The position numbers and the translations under genes were made by a program. The notes under the pieces were generated by a model, which saw only the letters and a list, made by a program, of their open reading frames with translations, was not told the origin of the DNA and searched no databases. Shown here piece after piece: positions 18,064-27,521 of a DNA stretch of 64,000 nt (positions are counted from its first letter, which is position 1; each line of letters starts with the position of its first letter). Source of the stretch: Adhaeribacter swui (GTDB lineage Bacteria; Bacteroidota; Bacteroidia; Cytophagales; Hymenobacteraceae); contig NZ_CP055156.1 in assembly GCF_014217805.1 (NCBI RefSeq), positions 5,152,585-5,216,584 on the forward strand, given 5' to 3'.

Positions 18064-18795
18064 ATGAAAACTTATTTAATTAAAAAACGAAACACCGCCT
18101 TCTTATTACTAGCTTCTCTTTTTATATTTTCTTCCTGCGACGACGAAGTGTTACGCGGCCACGGGGATGTGGTATCGCGCACCCGCCCGGTAGGTAATTT
18201 CAGCGCCGTAGATGCCGGGGGCGAATTTGAAATTTACTTAAAACAAGGCCCGGCCGAAGATATTTTACTCGAAGGTCAGGCTAACGTGCTAACCGAAGTG
18301 AGCACCCACGTAAGAAACAACAAACTGTATATTGAATTCGACCGGAAAAGAGTGCGGTTAAACCGCCCGGTAAAAATTTACCTTACCACGCCCGAGTTAA
18401 CCGGCATATCGGTTTCGGGTGCAAACTCCGTGCGCGGTTTAAACGAGTTTCAGGTCGATGATTTAGATATAAGGGCTTCGGGCAACAGCACCATTTACTT
18501 AAACGTGAAAAATGCGCACACCATCGAAAGCGATATTTCGGGCTCAGTGAATATGGAGTTAAACGGCGACGCCCAACACCAGGAAATCGATATTTCGGGT
18601 TCCGGCAACATTCAAACCTTTGGCCTTAGCACCAAAACCGCCGATATTGAAATAAGTGGCTCCGGTAAATGCGACGTAAGCGTTACCGATAAAATAGAGG
18701 CGAAATTAAGCGGTTCGGGCCGGGTTCGCTACAAAGGCAATCCGGCGGTAAGTACCAAAATTTCCGGCAGCGGCAGCGTGGTGCAGGTCGATTAA
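18064..18795 (+). CDS. GIN-domain lipoprotein (DUF2807)
   Basis: 243 residues. A lipoprotein signal ends FIFSSC (Cys25). A head-GIN domain follows, with repeated Ser/Gly-rich turns (VSGANSVRG, ISGSVNME, ISGSGNIQT, ISGSGKCDV, LSGSGRVR, ISGSGSVVQV), the regular rung pattern of a right-handed beta-helix. The family is widespread in Bacteroidota and may act as an outer-membrane or surface adhesin or auto-transported module; the function is not established. It sits between the sigma factor (113 bases upstream) and fecR (70 bases downstream), so it may be a target or a part of the signalling island. Confidence 0.85.
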   Translation: MKTYLIKKRNTAFLLLASLFIFSSCDDEVLRGHGDVVSRTRPVGNFSAVDAGGEFEIYLKQGPAEDILLEGQANVLTEVSTHVRNNKLYIEFDRKRVRLNRPVKIYLTTPELTGISVSGANSVRGLNEFQVDDLDIRASGNSTIYLNVKNAHTIESDISGSVNMELNGDAQHQEIDISGSGNIQTFGLSTKTADIEISGSGKCDVSVTDKIEAKLSGSGRVRYKGNPAVSTKISGSGSVVQVD

Positions 18796-18865
18796 ATTCT
18801 TTTCTATAAGATTAAAATAAAATTTACCTTTAAGGTAAACCTTATTTTAATGGGTAAATGCATAA

Positions 18866-19858
18866 ATGGATGACAACCAATCTACATTCTGGGAAAAAGT
18901 AGCCAAAAAAGTGAGTGGCAATGCTTCGGAAAAAGATAAAATCGGGATGCCCCCGCAATCACCCGAATTTAACGAAGCAAAACGCCAAGCGCAACAAATT
19001 TGGAATAACACCGCTTTACCTACTCCGGATTACGAACCAGATGTAGAGCGTGGTTGGCAACGCCTGCAGTTACGGGTACAAACCCGGCAGCTACCCCCGG
19101 TAACGGCTTCTAAAAAAGAAAATTTTATTTTCCGGTGGGCCGTTGCGGCAACTATTTCGGTAGTATTGGTGGCCTTGGCTTATTTCTTAATTAAACCTGC
19201 TTCGCCCGAGTGGACCGAGATTAGAACCGCCGCGCATCAAACCAAAACCATCCGGCTGGCCGATGGCAGCACGGTGGCTTTAAATCAAAATAGTACTTTT
19301 TCGTACCCAACCAATTTTCAGAAAGAAAACCGGACGGTACGCTTATCCGGCGAAGCTTTTTTTAACGTGGCCAAAGCCGAAGGAAAACGTTTTACCATTT
19401 TTGCGGAAGGCACTAAAACCGAAGTAATTGGTACGGCTTTTAACTTACGGGCTTACTCCCAGGAACCGGTTAAAGTACAAGTGGTAGAAGGCAAAGTGGC
19501 TTTTGCCCGCACCGCCACCGACGATGCGATATTTTTAGTACCGGGTCAGGAAGGGTTTATTGCAGAAAAAGGAGTAACTGCCCACAAGCAAGTTATTCAA
19601 AATACAAACTTCGAGAGCTGGAAAACCAAAAGCTTAACCTTTAACAATACCCAATTAGACCAACTGGTTACCGACCTGGAAAATTATTTTAATGTATCGA
19701 TTACCATTCAAAACGAATCGTTGCGTTACTGCCGGTTTACTACTTCTTTCCAGAATCCGGACCTGAAAGAAGTGCTGGATATTCTGGCGGTAACGGGCAA
19801 TTTAACCATTACGCAAAAAGGGACCTCCTATTATTTGGATGGTCCGGGATGTAAATAA
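18866..19858 (+). CDS. FecR-type anti-sigma factor
   Basis: Inner-membrane regulator that binds the ECF sigma factor in the cytoplasm and senses a signal in the periplasm. 330 residues: a cytoplasmic part (1-86), one membrane helix (about 88-110), a FecR domain (about 118-222, with LADGSTVALNQNS and RLSGEAFFNVAK), and a C-terminal DUF4974 domain (about 250-326). The N-terminal part lacks the usual FecR N-terminal 'DUF4880' look and carries a long polar stretch before the helix. It is followed after 27 bases by the STN-domain protein, an order that favours a signalling link. Confidence 0.92.
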   Translation: MDDNQSTFWEKVAKKVSGNASEKDKIGMPPQSPEFNEAKRQAQQIWNNTALPTPDYEPDVERGWQRLQLRVQTRQLPPVTASKKENFIFRWAVAATISVVLVALAYFLIKPASPEWTEIRTAAHQTKTIRLADGSTVALNQNSTFSYPTNFQKENRTVRLSGEAFFNVAKAEGKRFTIFAEGTKTEVIGTAFNLRAYSQEPVKVQVVEGKVAFARTATDDAIFLVPGQEGFIAEKGVTAHKQVIQNTNFESWKTKSLTFNNTQLDQLVTDLENYFNVSITIQNESLRYCRFTTSFQNPDLKEVLDILAVTGNLTITQKGTSYYLDGPGCK

Positions 19859-19885
19859 AATTTAAATTTTTAAAAAATTACCAGA

Positions 19886-21493
19886 ATGAAATCACCTCGA
19901 TTTTTCATAATAGCATTTCTATGCCTTCTTTTTTTTGGGCAAGCGGCCAAGGCGCAACATCTTAAAACTAAAATTACGCTGCAGGTAAACAACGCTACGT
20001 TGCCGCAGGTTTTACAAAAAATACAACAAAAATACGCTATCCCTTTTTCGTACCTCAACAACGATTTGCCGGCTAAAAACCGCATTTCTGCTGCAATCGA
20101 TGCCAAACCCTTAGCGGATGTACTGGATATGCTGCTGGCCAAAACGGATGTGGGTTACTTAGAGAAAAACGGTCAGGTAATCATTAAAAAAGGTTTGCCT
20201 AAAAATCTGCCCAAAACAGCTACTTTTAATAATTTGCCCCCTGGTGCTCCATCAGCTTCCCCCAAGCCCCAAAACAATACCAGAGTAGAGCCAAAACCAG
20301 CTACGCCCCAAAAAACCACCGAAAAAAAACCGGAACCAGAAGCTACCAACACCATAAATCAAACAGGTGCCCCAGCGCCAACTGCGGAATTACCCGGCAG
20401 CGATAGCACGAACATGGTTCCTTCAGATTCAAAGCCCCTTAAGTTAACGGTTAAGCTACCCCGCGCCTTCGACGAAGATTCTCTGGAAATCAGACCTTAT
20501 CATGTGGGCTTTATTTATCCTTTCAGTTCCAACGGCGCCCGAGCCAATGAATTTGTAAACCAATTTTCTTTCCACGCCATAGCCGGAACCGCGGCCGGAT
20601 CACAAGGAGTGGAATTTGCCGGGTTGGGTAACGTAGATAAAAAATACGTGCAGGGGGCGCAATTTGCGGGCTTTTTTAACGCCATTGGTAACCGTAATAA
20701 ACTTACCCCACTGAAAGATAGTGTAGCGGATCGGTATAGTTTGCAAGGAGGACAATTTGCCGGTTTCTTAAACATAGCTAATGGCAACAGCAAGGGCGCC
20801 CAGTTTGCCGGTTTTTTAAACGTAACTAAAAACATAGTGGGAGCACAAGGTGCCGGTTTTCTAAACGTGGCCAAAAATGTACACGGGGTACAAATGGCTG
20901 GCTTTATGAACAAAGCAAAATATGTAAAAGGCACGCAATTAGGCTTTATTAATATTGCCGACAGCGTAGATGGCGTACCGATTGGGGTATTTACTCTGGT
21001 AAAGCACAATGGCTACCGCCACGTGGAATTTTACGCTGCCGAAGACTTTAACGTTAACTTTACCTTTAAGCTAGGAGTACCAAAGTTCTATACGCTGATT
21101 GCTTTAGGAGCCGAGCTCGACGATCAAAAACGCTGGGGCTACGGGGCTGGCTTTGGCTCGGAGTGGACTATTTACAAGCGCTTCCATGTAAACACCGACT
21201 TAATATCTTACTATGTAATCGAAGACAGCTACGAAAATTTCCCAGATGGTTTATTCGAAGATTACGAATTAAACCTGCTGAACAAGTTTCGGTTACTGGG
21301 CACTGTGCAATTAGGTCGTAATTTAGCTTTGTTCGCCGGACCAACTTTAAACGTAATGGTGTCGCAGTACCAGCAACCCGGCGAATCGGAAGTAGGCTCT
21401 ACCCTTCCTGAAAACACCTTTTACAACAAAACCGGCATGGATGGCACCAATGTTAAAATTGGTATTGGTTTTAACGTGGGCATCCGTTTTTAA
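19886..21493 (+). CDS. STN-domain protein with tandem AGFLN surface repeats
   Basis: 535 residues. A signal peptide (to about 23) is followed by a secretin/TonB short N-terminal (STN) domain (about 27-102, TLPQVLQKIQQKYAIPFSY and KPLADVLDMLLAKT), a Pro/Lys-rich linker (103-190), and a run of seven or eight ~20-residue repeats at 238-372 built on G(A/V)QFAGFLN(V/I). The remainder (373-535) is beta-rich and looks like a small outer-membrane barrel, ending GIGFNVGIRF. I recall such repeats as the LA_2272-type surface repeat; that name is from memory. STN domains normally contact FecR-like regulators, so this protein, and not the receptor, may pass the signal. Confidence 0.85.
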   Translation: MKSPRFFIIAFLCLLFFGQAAKAQHLKTKITLQVNNATLPQVLQKIQQKYAIPFSYLNNDLPAKNRISAAIDAKPLADVLDMLLAKTDVGYLEKNGQVIIKKGLPKNLPKTATFNNLPPGAPSASPKPQNNTRVEPKPATPQKTTEKKPEPEATNTINQTGAPAPTAELPGSDSTNMVPSDSKPLKLTVKLPRAFDEDSLEIRPYHVGFIYPFSSNGARANEFVNQFSFHAIAGTAAGSQGVEFAGLGNVDKKYVQGAQFAGFFNAIGNRNKLTPLKDSVADRYSLQGGQFAGFLNIANGNSKGAQFAGFLNVTKNIVGAQGAGFLNVAKNVHGVQMAGFMNKAKYVKGTQLGFINIADSVDGVPIGVFTLVKHNGYRHVEFYAAEDFNVNFTFKLGVPKFYTLIALGAELDDQKRWGYGAGFGSEWTIYKRFHVNTDLISYYVIEDSYENFPDGLFEDYELNLLNKFRLLGTVQLGRNLALFAGPTLNVMVSQYQQPGESEVGSTLPENTFYNKTGMDGTNVKIGIGFNVGIRF

Positions 21494-21766
21494 ATTTTTT
21501 AAAATTCCAGAAGTTGCCCCGCTGCTATCCGCCGCAAACCGGATTAAAGGTAATTGTGGAAAGCTCCAAAATAGAACAGCGGAAAGTTTGTCCTGAAAAA
21601 TTACCAGTTTAGCCTTGGCTTCAAGTAGTTTCAAAATAGTTAAAATTTAAAAAAAAGTAACCATCTCTCCCGGGTAGGTTTCCTGCTACCTTTCTCTTTT
21701 TACCAGCCTAAATTTTAAAACTGATTTACGCAGTTACCAGCTCCTTATTGCCTAAAAAATCAATCT

Positions 21767-24262
21767 ATGAAAACGTATTTAAACCTGAATCAAATCTTAT
21801 CGGCGGCTAATTACCAGCAAGGTTGGGAAAAAGCCCAGGCCGAATATACCCGCCAATGGGAAAAAACAATAAAACCGGTAAAAACAACCAGCCCAGTTAA
21901 AAAACTAGCGGTAACTCTTCTACTCCTTTTTATAATGGCTTTTCAATTACCGGTATTAGGTCAGAGTTTAACCCAAACCATCCGGGGCCGGGTTATCGAC
22001 CGGGAATCGCAAGGGCCTTTGGTGGGGGCAGCGGTGCATATTTCTTCTTTAAATCCGGTAAAAGGAACAATCACCGACGCCGACGGAAATTTTAAATTAG
22101 AAAAAGTACCGTTGGGTCGGCATACCTTAAAAATAAATTACATCGGTTACGAAGAACAAGTAATACCGGAGTTGCTGCTTGGCTCGGGCAAAGAAATTAT
22201 TCTGACTGTTGGCTTAACCGAATCTGTCCGGCAAATGGACGAAGTAGTAATTACGGCCCAACCCGAAAAAGGAAAACCCCTGAACGACATGGCTACCCTG
22301 AGTGCCCGTTCTATTTCGGTGGAAGAAACCAAACGGTATGCCGCCAGCGTGAACGATCCAGCCCGGGCTGCTTTGTCATACGCCGGCGTAGCCTCTACTG
22401 ACGACGGAGGCAACCAAATTGTAGTTCGGGGTAACTCACCGAAAGGCATTTTGTGGCGCTTAGAAGGTATTGAGGTGCCCAACCCCAACCACTTTGGCGA
22501 AGAAGGCGCTTCGGGCGGAGGAATCAGTATTTTGAGCGTAAACATGATTGATAATTCCGATTTTTTTACCGGCGCTTTTCCGGCGGAGTACGGCAATGCC
22601 TTATCGGGGATTTTTGATATGAAACTGCGGCAAGGTAATAATGAAAAACGAGAACATGCTTTTCAGGCGGGCGTTCTGGGCGTGGACTTTGCTACGGAAG
22701 GCCCAATTAAGAAAAACTATAAAGGCTCATATTTAGCAAATTACCGGTATTCTACTTTAGCTTTACTGGATAAGATCAACATAAATGTGGCTGGCGATGC
22801 CATTCCCGAATTTCAGGATTTTTCTTTTAAAGTGCATTTGCCCACCAAAAAAGCCGGAATTTTTAATTTTTGGGGAATTGGAGGTTACAGCAGTCAGGTA
22901 CAAGAAGCTACCCGCGACGCTTCGGAATGGAAGGAAAAAGCCGACCAGGTAGACGAAATTTTTAAATCCGGCATGGGCGCTGCCGGTTTATCCCACGTCT
23001 ATTTTTTAAATTCCAAAGCTTATCTGGAATCCGTGTTGTCACTTTCGGGCAATTTTACCCGGTACCGCTACGATTCTATTGGTACCGATTACAAACCCAA
23101 CACGTTTTACCAGGAAAGTTTTAAAAATTATGCTGCCCGCGCCTCGGTATTATACAACCAGAAAATAAATAACCAACACACCTTACGAGTAGGATTTATT
23201 TACAGCAACTTAAACTTTAATTTATTTAGCCGGGGCCGTAACGAAGATTATAACGACCGCATCGATACCTTCGTGGATAATGCCGGCGGCACCGGATTAC
23301 TGCAAGCTTACGGGCAGTGGAAGTACCGGCTCTTAGAAAATGTAACCTTAAACACGGGCTTGCATTACATGCGATTAGACTTAAACGGGAATAGCGCCCT
23401 GGAGCCCCGTTTAGGAATACGCTGGAATTTTTCGCCGACCCAATCTTTGGGGGCGGCCTACGGCACGCACAGCCGCAACGAATCGATGGCAGTTTATTTT
23501 GCGCAACAAGCTTTAGGTAACGGACAGTATTCGCAAGCCAACAAAGACCTAAAACTAAGCCGGGCCCGCCATTATGTGTTATCGTATGATCAATTGCTGC
23601 GCGAAAATTTGCGGTTTAAAGTAGAAACCTATTATCAAAAACTATTTAATCTGGCTATCAGCCCGGATCCCACCAGTACTTTAGCCGCCTTAAACTCCTA
23701 CTCCGGCCTGATGGCCGATAGCCTAGTGAGTAAAGGAAGCGGTAGAAATTACGGATTAGAACTGAGTTTAGAAAAATTCTTTACGAACAACTATTATTTT
23801 TTAATTACCAGTTCTCTGTATAATTCTAAATATATCGCCGCCGACGGCATAGAAAGAAACACCCGGTTTAACGGGCAGCATATTTTAAATTCCTTGGGCG
23901 GTAAAGAATTTAAAGTGGGCAAAGACAAGGCAAACTTAATTGGCTTAAACTTCCGGGTATTGTGGGCTGGCGGCAACCGGTACACTCCTCTTAACCTGGA
24001 ACAATCGCGGTTGCAAAACAAAGCCGTGTATTACGAAGATAAAGCTTTTGAAGCCCAGGTACCTGATTATTTCCGAACCGATTTGCGGGTAAGCTACCGG
24101 AAAAACCGCCCTAAAGCTTCTTACATTTTGTCGCTGGATATCCAAAATGTCACTAACCGCTTGAACATGTACAACCAATACTACGACGAGGATACCCAAT
24201 CGCTTAAAATAAGTACGCAAACAGGCTTGATTCCAGTACTTAATTATCGCATTGAATTTTAA
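21767..24262 (+). CDS. TonB-dependent outer-membrane receptor with carboxypeptidase-regulatory-like domain
   Basis: 831 residues. A polar N-terminal stretch of ~45 residues precedes the hydrophobic signal segment (LAVTLLLLFIMAFQLPVLGQ), a longer n-region than usual; no better start was found. A carboxypeptidase-regulatory-like beta-sandwich (about 71-160) and a plug domain (about 165-290, DEVVITAQ...GNQIVVRGNSPKGILWRLEGI) precede the barrel, which ends LIPVLNYRIEF. It has no STN domain of its own, unlike FecA-type transducers. Last gene of the signalling island, 273 bases after the STN protein. The ligand is unknown. Confidence 0.92.
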   Translation: MKTYLNLNQILSAANYQQGWEKAQAEYTRQWEKTIKPVKTTSPVKKLAVTLLLLFIMAFQLPVLGQSLTQTIRGRVIDRESQGPLVGAAVHISSLNPVKGTITDADGNFKLEKVPLGRHTLKINYIGYEEQVIPELLLGSGKEIILTVGLTESVRQMDEVVITAQPEKGKPLNDMATLSARSISVEETKRYAASVNDPARAALSYAGVASTDDGGNQIVVRGNSPKGILWRLEGIEVPNPNHFGEEGASGGGISILSVNMIDNSDFFTGAFPAEYGNALSGIFDMKLRQGNNEKREHAFQAGVLGVDFATEGPIKKNYKGSYLANYRYSTLALLDKININVAGDAIPEFQDFSFKVHLPTKKAGIFNFWGIGGYSSQVQEATRDASEWKEKADQVDEIFKSGMGAAGLSHVYFLNSKAYLESVLSLSGNFTRYRYDSIGTDYKPNTFYQESFKNYAARASVLYNQKINNQHTLRVGFIYSNLNFNLFSRGRNEDYNDRIDTFVDNAGGTGLLQAYGQWKYRLLENVTLNTGLHYMRLDLNGNSALEPRLGIRWNFSPTQSLGAAYGTHSRNESMAVYFAQQALGNGQYSQANKDLKLSRARHYVLSYDQLLRENLRFKVETYYQKLFNLAISPDPTSTLAALNSYSGLMADSLVSKGSGRNYGLELSLEKFFTNNYYFLITSSLYNSKYIAADGIERNTRFNGQHILNSLGGKEFKVGKDKANLIGLNFRVLWAGGNRYTPLNLEQSRLQNKAVYYEDKAFEAQVPDYFRTDLRVSYRKNRPKASYILSLDIQNVTNRLNMYNQYYDEDTQSLKISTQTGLIPVLNYRIEF

Positions 24263-24887
24263 CAAATCGGATGAAATACCTTTTAGGTTCTTTAAATTTA
24301 GAAAATTTAAAAAATTAAAATTCTTGCCCTATAAAATAACTTGTGGCTAACAAAATTTTAAAACCGGCACTTAGCAAAAGAACTTCAGCTAAGTGCCGGT
24401 TTTGTCTTTAAAGCTAATACCTAAATAAGGTGAGTTTGAATTAAGAAAAGAACCTATTTAACAATGAACCACCCGTTTCTAAATAATTTATACTGCTGCA
24501 TTAGTTAAATCTAAAACAACTGACTTGATTTAAATCTTAGGTGAAAAGCTTCATAAAAATAAATTTTTAATTTTTTCGGCTTCTTATTTATGTAAAAACC
24601 AAGGGTTCTGCATCGTTACATTATTAATCCGCAGGTTTAACCAAAAAGCCGGGATTTTGCTGATCCTGATTCATCAACAGCGCGTTTGTTGCCCAAAATT
24701 ACCCTAATTAATATACTAGCTAAAAAATGAGAATAAACCTTGTTCTGACTTTTTAAAATTAGAAGCTGCCCCAGGTTAAGTTAATAGCTTAATTACAACG
24801 CATTACCTATTCCCAAGAGATTTTAAGGTTCGAATATTAGTGGTAACCGGAATAGAATTTAAAATTTTAATTTTTTAAATACTTTCT
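24263..24887. other. Intergenic region between two TonB-family genes
   Basis: 625 bases with a terminator at 24360-24403 and otherwise AT-rich sequence. No open frame, RNA gene or perfect promoter box was recognised. Confidence 0.5.
24360..24403 (+). terminator. Terminator of the signalling island
   Basis: A perfect 16-bp stem (24360-24375 with 24388-24403), a 12-base loop and a T-rich tail, 98 bases after the receptor stop. Confidence 0.8.
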
Positions 24888-27317
24888 ATGAAAATCCTCT
24901 TTACCCTTGCTCTGGTTTTTGGCAGTCTTAGCTTTTTACATGCCCAGGTGGCTCAGACCGGTAAAATCTCTGGCACGCTCCTGGATTCGGTTACGGCTAA
25001 ACCCATTGCTTATGCTACGGCCGCCCTGCAACAAGAGGCTAAACTTATCACCGGCACCACCACCGAAGCTTCCGGGCATTTTGCCCTTACCAATATTTCC
25101 TTGGGTAGATATCAACTAGTTCTCTCCTTTGTCGGATATAAGTCAAAAAAAATAGCGATAACCGTAAGTGTTGAAAAACCGGAAATACAGCTAAATAACT
25201 TATTGCTTACGCCGGACACGAAAATATTGAGCGGCGTAACCGTTACGGGGCAAAAAGCCTTGGTTGAAGATAAAGGCGACCGCCTGGTGTATAATGCCGA
25301 AAAAGATATTTCGAATGCCGGTGGCACCGCTGCGGATGTGCTGCGCAAAGTTCCCACCTTAACCGTAGACCTGGATGGCAACGTGCAAATGCGTGGTAAC
25401 AGCAATTTAAGAGTTTTGGTAAACGGGAAACCTTCAGCCATGATGGCGCGCAACCTGGCTGATGCTTTACGCCAAATGCCGGCTAACGTAATTAAATCTG
25501 TGGAAGTAATTACCAGCCCCGGTGCTAAATACGATGCCGAAGGATCGGCCGGCGTCATTAACATTATTACCAAAAAAGGTTTGCAAGGTTTTAACGGGTC
25601 TACCAATATTACTCTAGGAAATTACAACCGCTCAGTAGGCACAAATTTAAATTTAAAGAAAAAGAAAATAGGCTTAACTCTTTCGGCCAATGGTTACCAA
25701 TACCGCAACCAATGGGAAAACCAATCTACCCGCACTACCCTGCTAAACAACACTCCCGTTAATATTTTAAAGCAATCGGGCCAAGCCGATAATACGGGAA
25801 CGGGCGGTTACGGCGAAATGAGTTTTGATTACGACCCGGATTCATTAAGCCGGATTAATTTTTCGGCTAATGTGTGGGGCGGCAATTTCCCCAACAACAG
25901 CATCTTATTTAATCGCTTAACCAACCCGGCCGGTCAGGAACTACAAGCTTTTCGCAACGACCGCCGCTTCCGGAACCCGTATGGTAATGGCCAACTGGAC
26001 TTAGGCTACACCAAAAATTTTAAAAAACCCGAACAAGAGTTTGCTTTTTTAACTCAGTTCAGCCGCATGCCGGATAATTACTTTTACAATACCGATAGCT
26101 ACTCCATGACCGAGCAGCTTACCTACCGGCAGCACAGCTCCAATTATAGCCGCAACAAAGAATACACCGTGCAAATTGATTACACCCATCCTTTTACTTT
26201 AAAAAGTAAACGCGATACGGCAAATATTAAATGGGAAATCGGGGCAAAAGGCATCCGGCGGGATATTGGGAGCGAGTACCGCGTAGAGGAAGCTTTAGAT
26301 GAGGCTGGTGAGCTAATTTTAAACCCCAGTTTGTCTAATGATTTTAATTACCAGCAACAGGTTACCTCGGGTTATACTTCGTTGCGGCTGGATACTAAAC
26401 GAAAATGGAGTGCAAACCTGGGAGCCCGGCTGGAACACACCAACATCAAAGGCGACTTTGTTACTAATCAAACTAAGATTAAAAATCAGTACACTAATAT
26501 AATTCCGAGTTTTACTGTATCTAAGAGTGTAAAAACCCAAACTTTTAAATTTAGTTATACCCAACGGCTTCAACGTCCTTTAATCTGGTACTTAAACCCG
26601 TGGTTAAATGCCAGCGATACATTGAACGTAAACACGGGCAACCCCTACCTGCAACCCGAAATTAATCATGCTCCGGAAATAGGTTATAACTTAAACACTA
26701 AAAAAGGTTTATCGCTTAACACTGCCCTTTATTGGCGGTTCACGGACAATGCCATTGAATACCTGACTACGGTAAATGCCAATGGTGTATCGCTCAGCAA
26801 ACCCCAGAATATTGCCACGCGCCAATCTTATGGATTAAACATAAACCTGTCGGGCCAACCAAATAAAAACTGGAACTTAAATGGGGGTGGCGATTTTCGC
26901 TTTGTTGATTTGCGTAGTACCGCTTTAAACCAGCGGAATAATGGTTTCATCTGGAATTTAAATTTTAACAGCACCTACAAATTACCAAAAGAATATTCTA
27001 TTCAGGCAAACGGCAATTTTGGCTCCGGGTGGGTTAGCCTACAAGGCACTAACAGCGGCTATTACTGGTATGGCCTGGCCGGTAAGCGGGAATTTTGGGA
27101 TAAAAAAGCCAGCTTAACCTTAGGCCTGAATAATCCCTTTAAGCGGGCAATCCGGCAAACCGGTAAACAAGAGTCCAGTACCTTTATCAGTGATTATAGC
27201 TCCGTGTACGTAAACCGCTCCGTGCGGCTTACTTTTGAGTGGCGCTTCGGGCAAATGAACACTAGCGGTGGTAAACAAACCAAAAAAATAAACAACGACG
27301 ATAAAGGTGGCAGATAA
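24888..27317 (+). CDS. TonB-dependent receptor-like outer-membrane beta-barrel protein (OMP_b-brl_3 type)
   Basis: 809 residues. Signal peptide (to LHAQ, about 20), a carboxypeptidase-regulatory-like domain (about 27-110), a plug (about 115-230, with TAADVLRKVPTLTVDLDGNVQMRGNS and the PGAKYDAEGSAGVINIITKK end), and a barrel of the type grouped in the Bacteroidota 'outer membrane protein beta-barrel family'. It has no SusD partner nearby, so it is not a SusC. The C-terminal tail after the last strand is unusually polar (MNTSGGKQTKKINNDDKGGR). Monocistronic by spacing. Substrate unknown. Confidence 0.9.
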   Translation: MKILFTLALVFGSLSFLHAQVAQTGKISGTLLDSVTAKPIAYATAALQQEAKLITGTTTEASGHFALTNISLGRYQLVLSFVGYKSKKIAITVSVEKPEIQLNNLLLTPDTKILSGVTVTGQKALVEDKGDRLVYNAEKDISNAGGTAADVLRKVPTLTVDLDGNVQMRGNSNLRVLVNGKPSAMMARNLADALRQMPANVIKSVEVITSPGAKYDAEGSAGVINIITKKGLQGFNGSTNITLGNYNRSVGTNLNLKKKKIGLTLSANGYQYRNQWENQSTRTTLLNNTPVNILKQSGQADNTGTGGYGEMSFDYDPDSLSRINFSANVWGGNFPNNSILFNRLTNPAGQELQAFRNDRRFRNPYGNGQLDLGYTKNFKKPEQEFAFLTQFSRMPDNYFYNTDSYSMTEQLTYRQHSSNYSRNKEYTVQIDYTHPFTLKSKRDTANIKWEIGAKGIRRDIGSEYRVEEALDEAGELILNPSLSNDFNYQQQVTSGYTSLRLDTKRKWSANLGARLEHTNIKGDFVTNQTKIKNQYTNIIPSFTVSKSVKTQTFKFSYTQRLQRPLIWYLNPWLNASDTLNVNTGNPYLQPEINHAPEIGYNLNTKKGLSLNTALYWRFTDNAIEYLTTVNANGVSLSKPQNIATRQSYGLNINLSGQPNKNWNLNGGGDFRFVDLRSTALNQRNNGFIWNLNFNSTYKLPKEYSIQANGNFGSGWVSLQGTNSGYYWYGLAGKREFWDKKASLTLGLNNPFKRAIRQTGKQESSTFISDYSSVYVNRSVRLTFEWRFGQMNTSGGKQTKKINNDDKGGR

Positions 27318-27489
27318 AAACCATCAAATTAAAATAAAGTAAACTAATGAATATCAGCAATGTATTAAACAACATATAAAGTAAAGCTATAATAACCCAA
27401 ACAAAAAACTTGCGGTAAGCTGAATTACTTAATTTTTAAAATTTAGGAAATCACCGCGCCCTAGTAACTGTTAAGTCAGAAATTCTGCG

Positions 27490-27497
27490 TATCTTTG
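27490..27497 (+). promoter_or_regulatory. -7 promoter box of pyrG
   Basis: TATCTTTG, a perfect TAnnTTTG, 24 bases upstream of the pyrG ATG. Its TTG (27495) is the apparent start of a longer frame; as part of the promoter it is unlikely to be translated. Confidence 0.55.
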
Positions 27498-27521
27498 TAT
27501 CCCATAAGCCTTAAAATACTT

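Noticed and set aside
20515-21009. 164-residue minus-strand frame opposite the AGFLN repeats
   Set aside because: It is the antisense shadow of a repetitive coding region; its Cys/Pro-rich repeats merely mirror the repeats of the real gene.
27495-27521. TTG start giving a nine-residue longer PyrG
   Set aside because: The TTG is part of the -7 box TATCTTTG, and PyrG proteins begin at the ATG-encoded [11 protein letters not shown].
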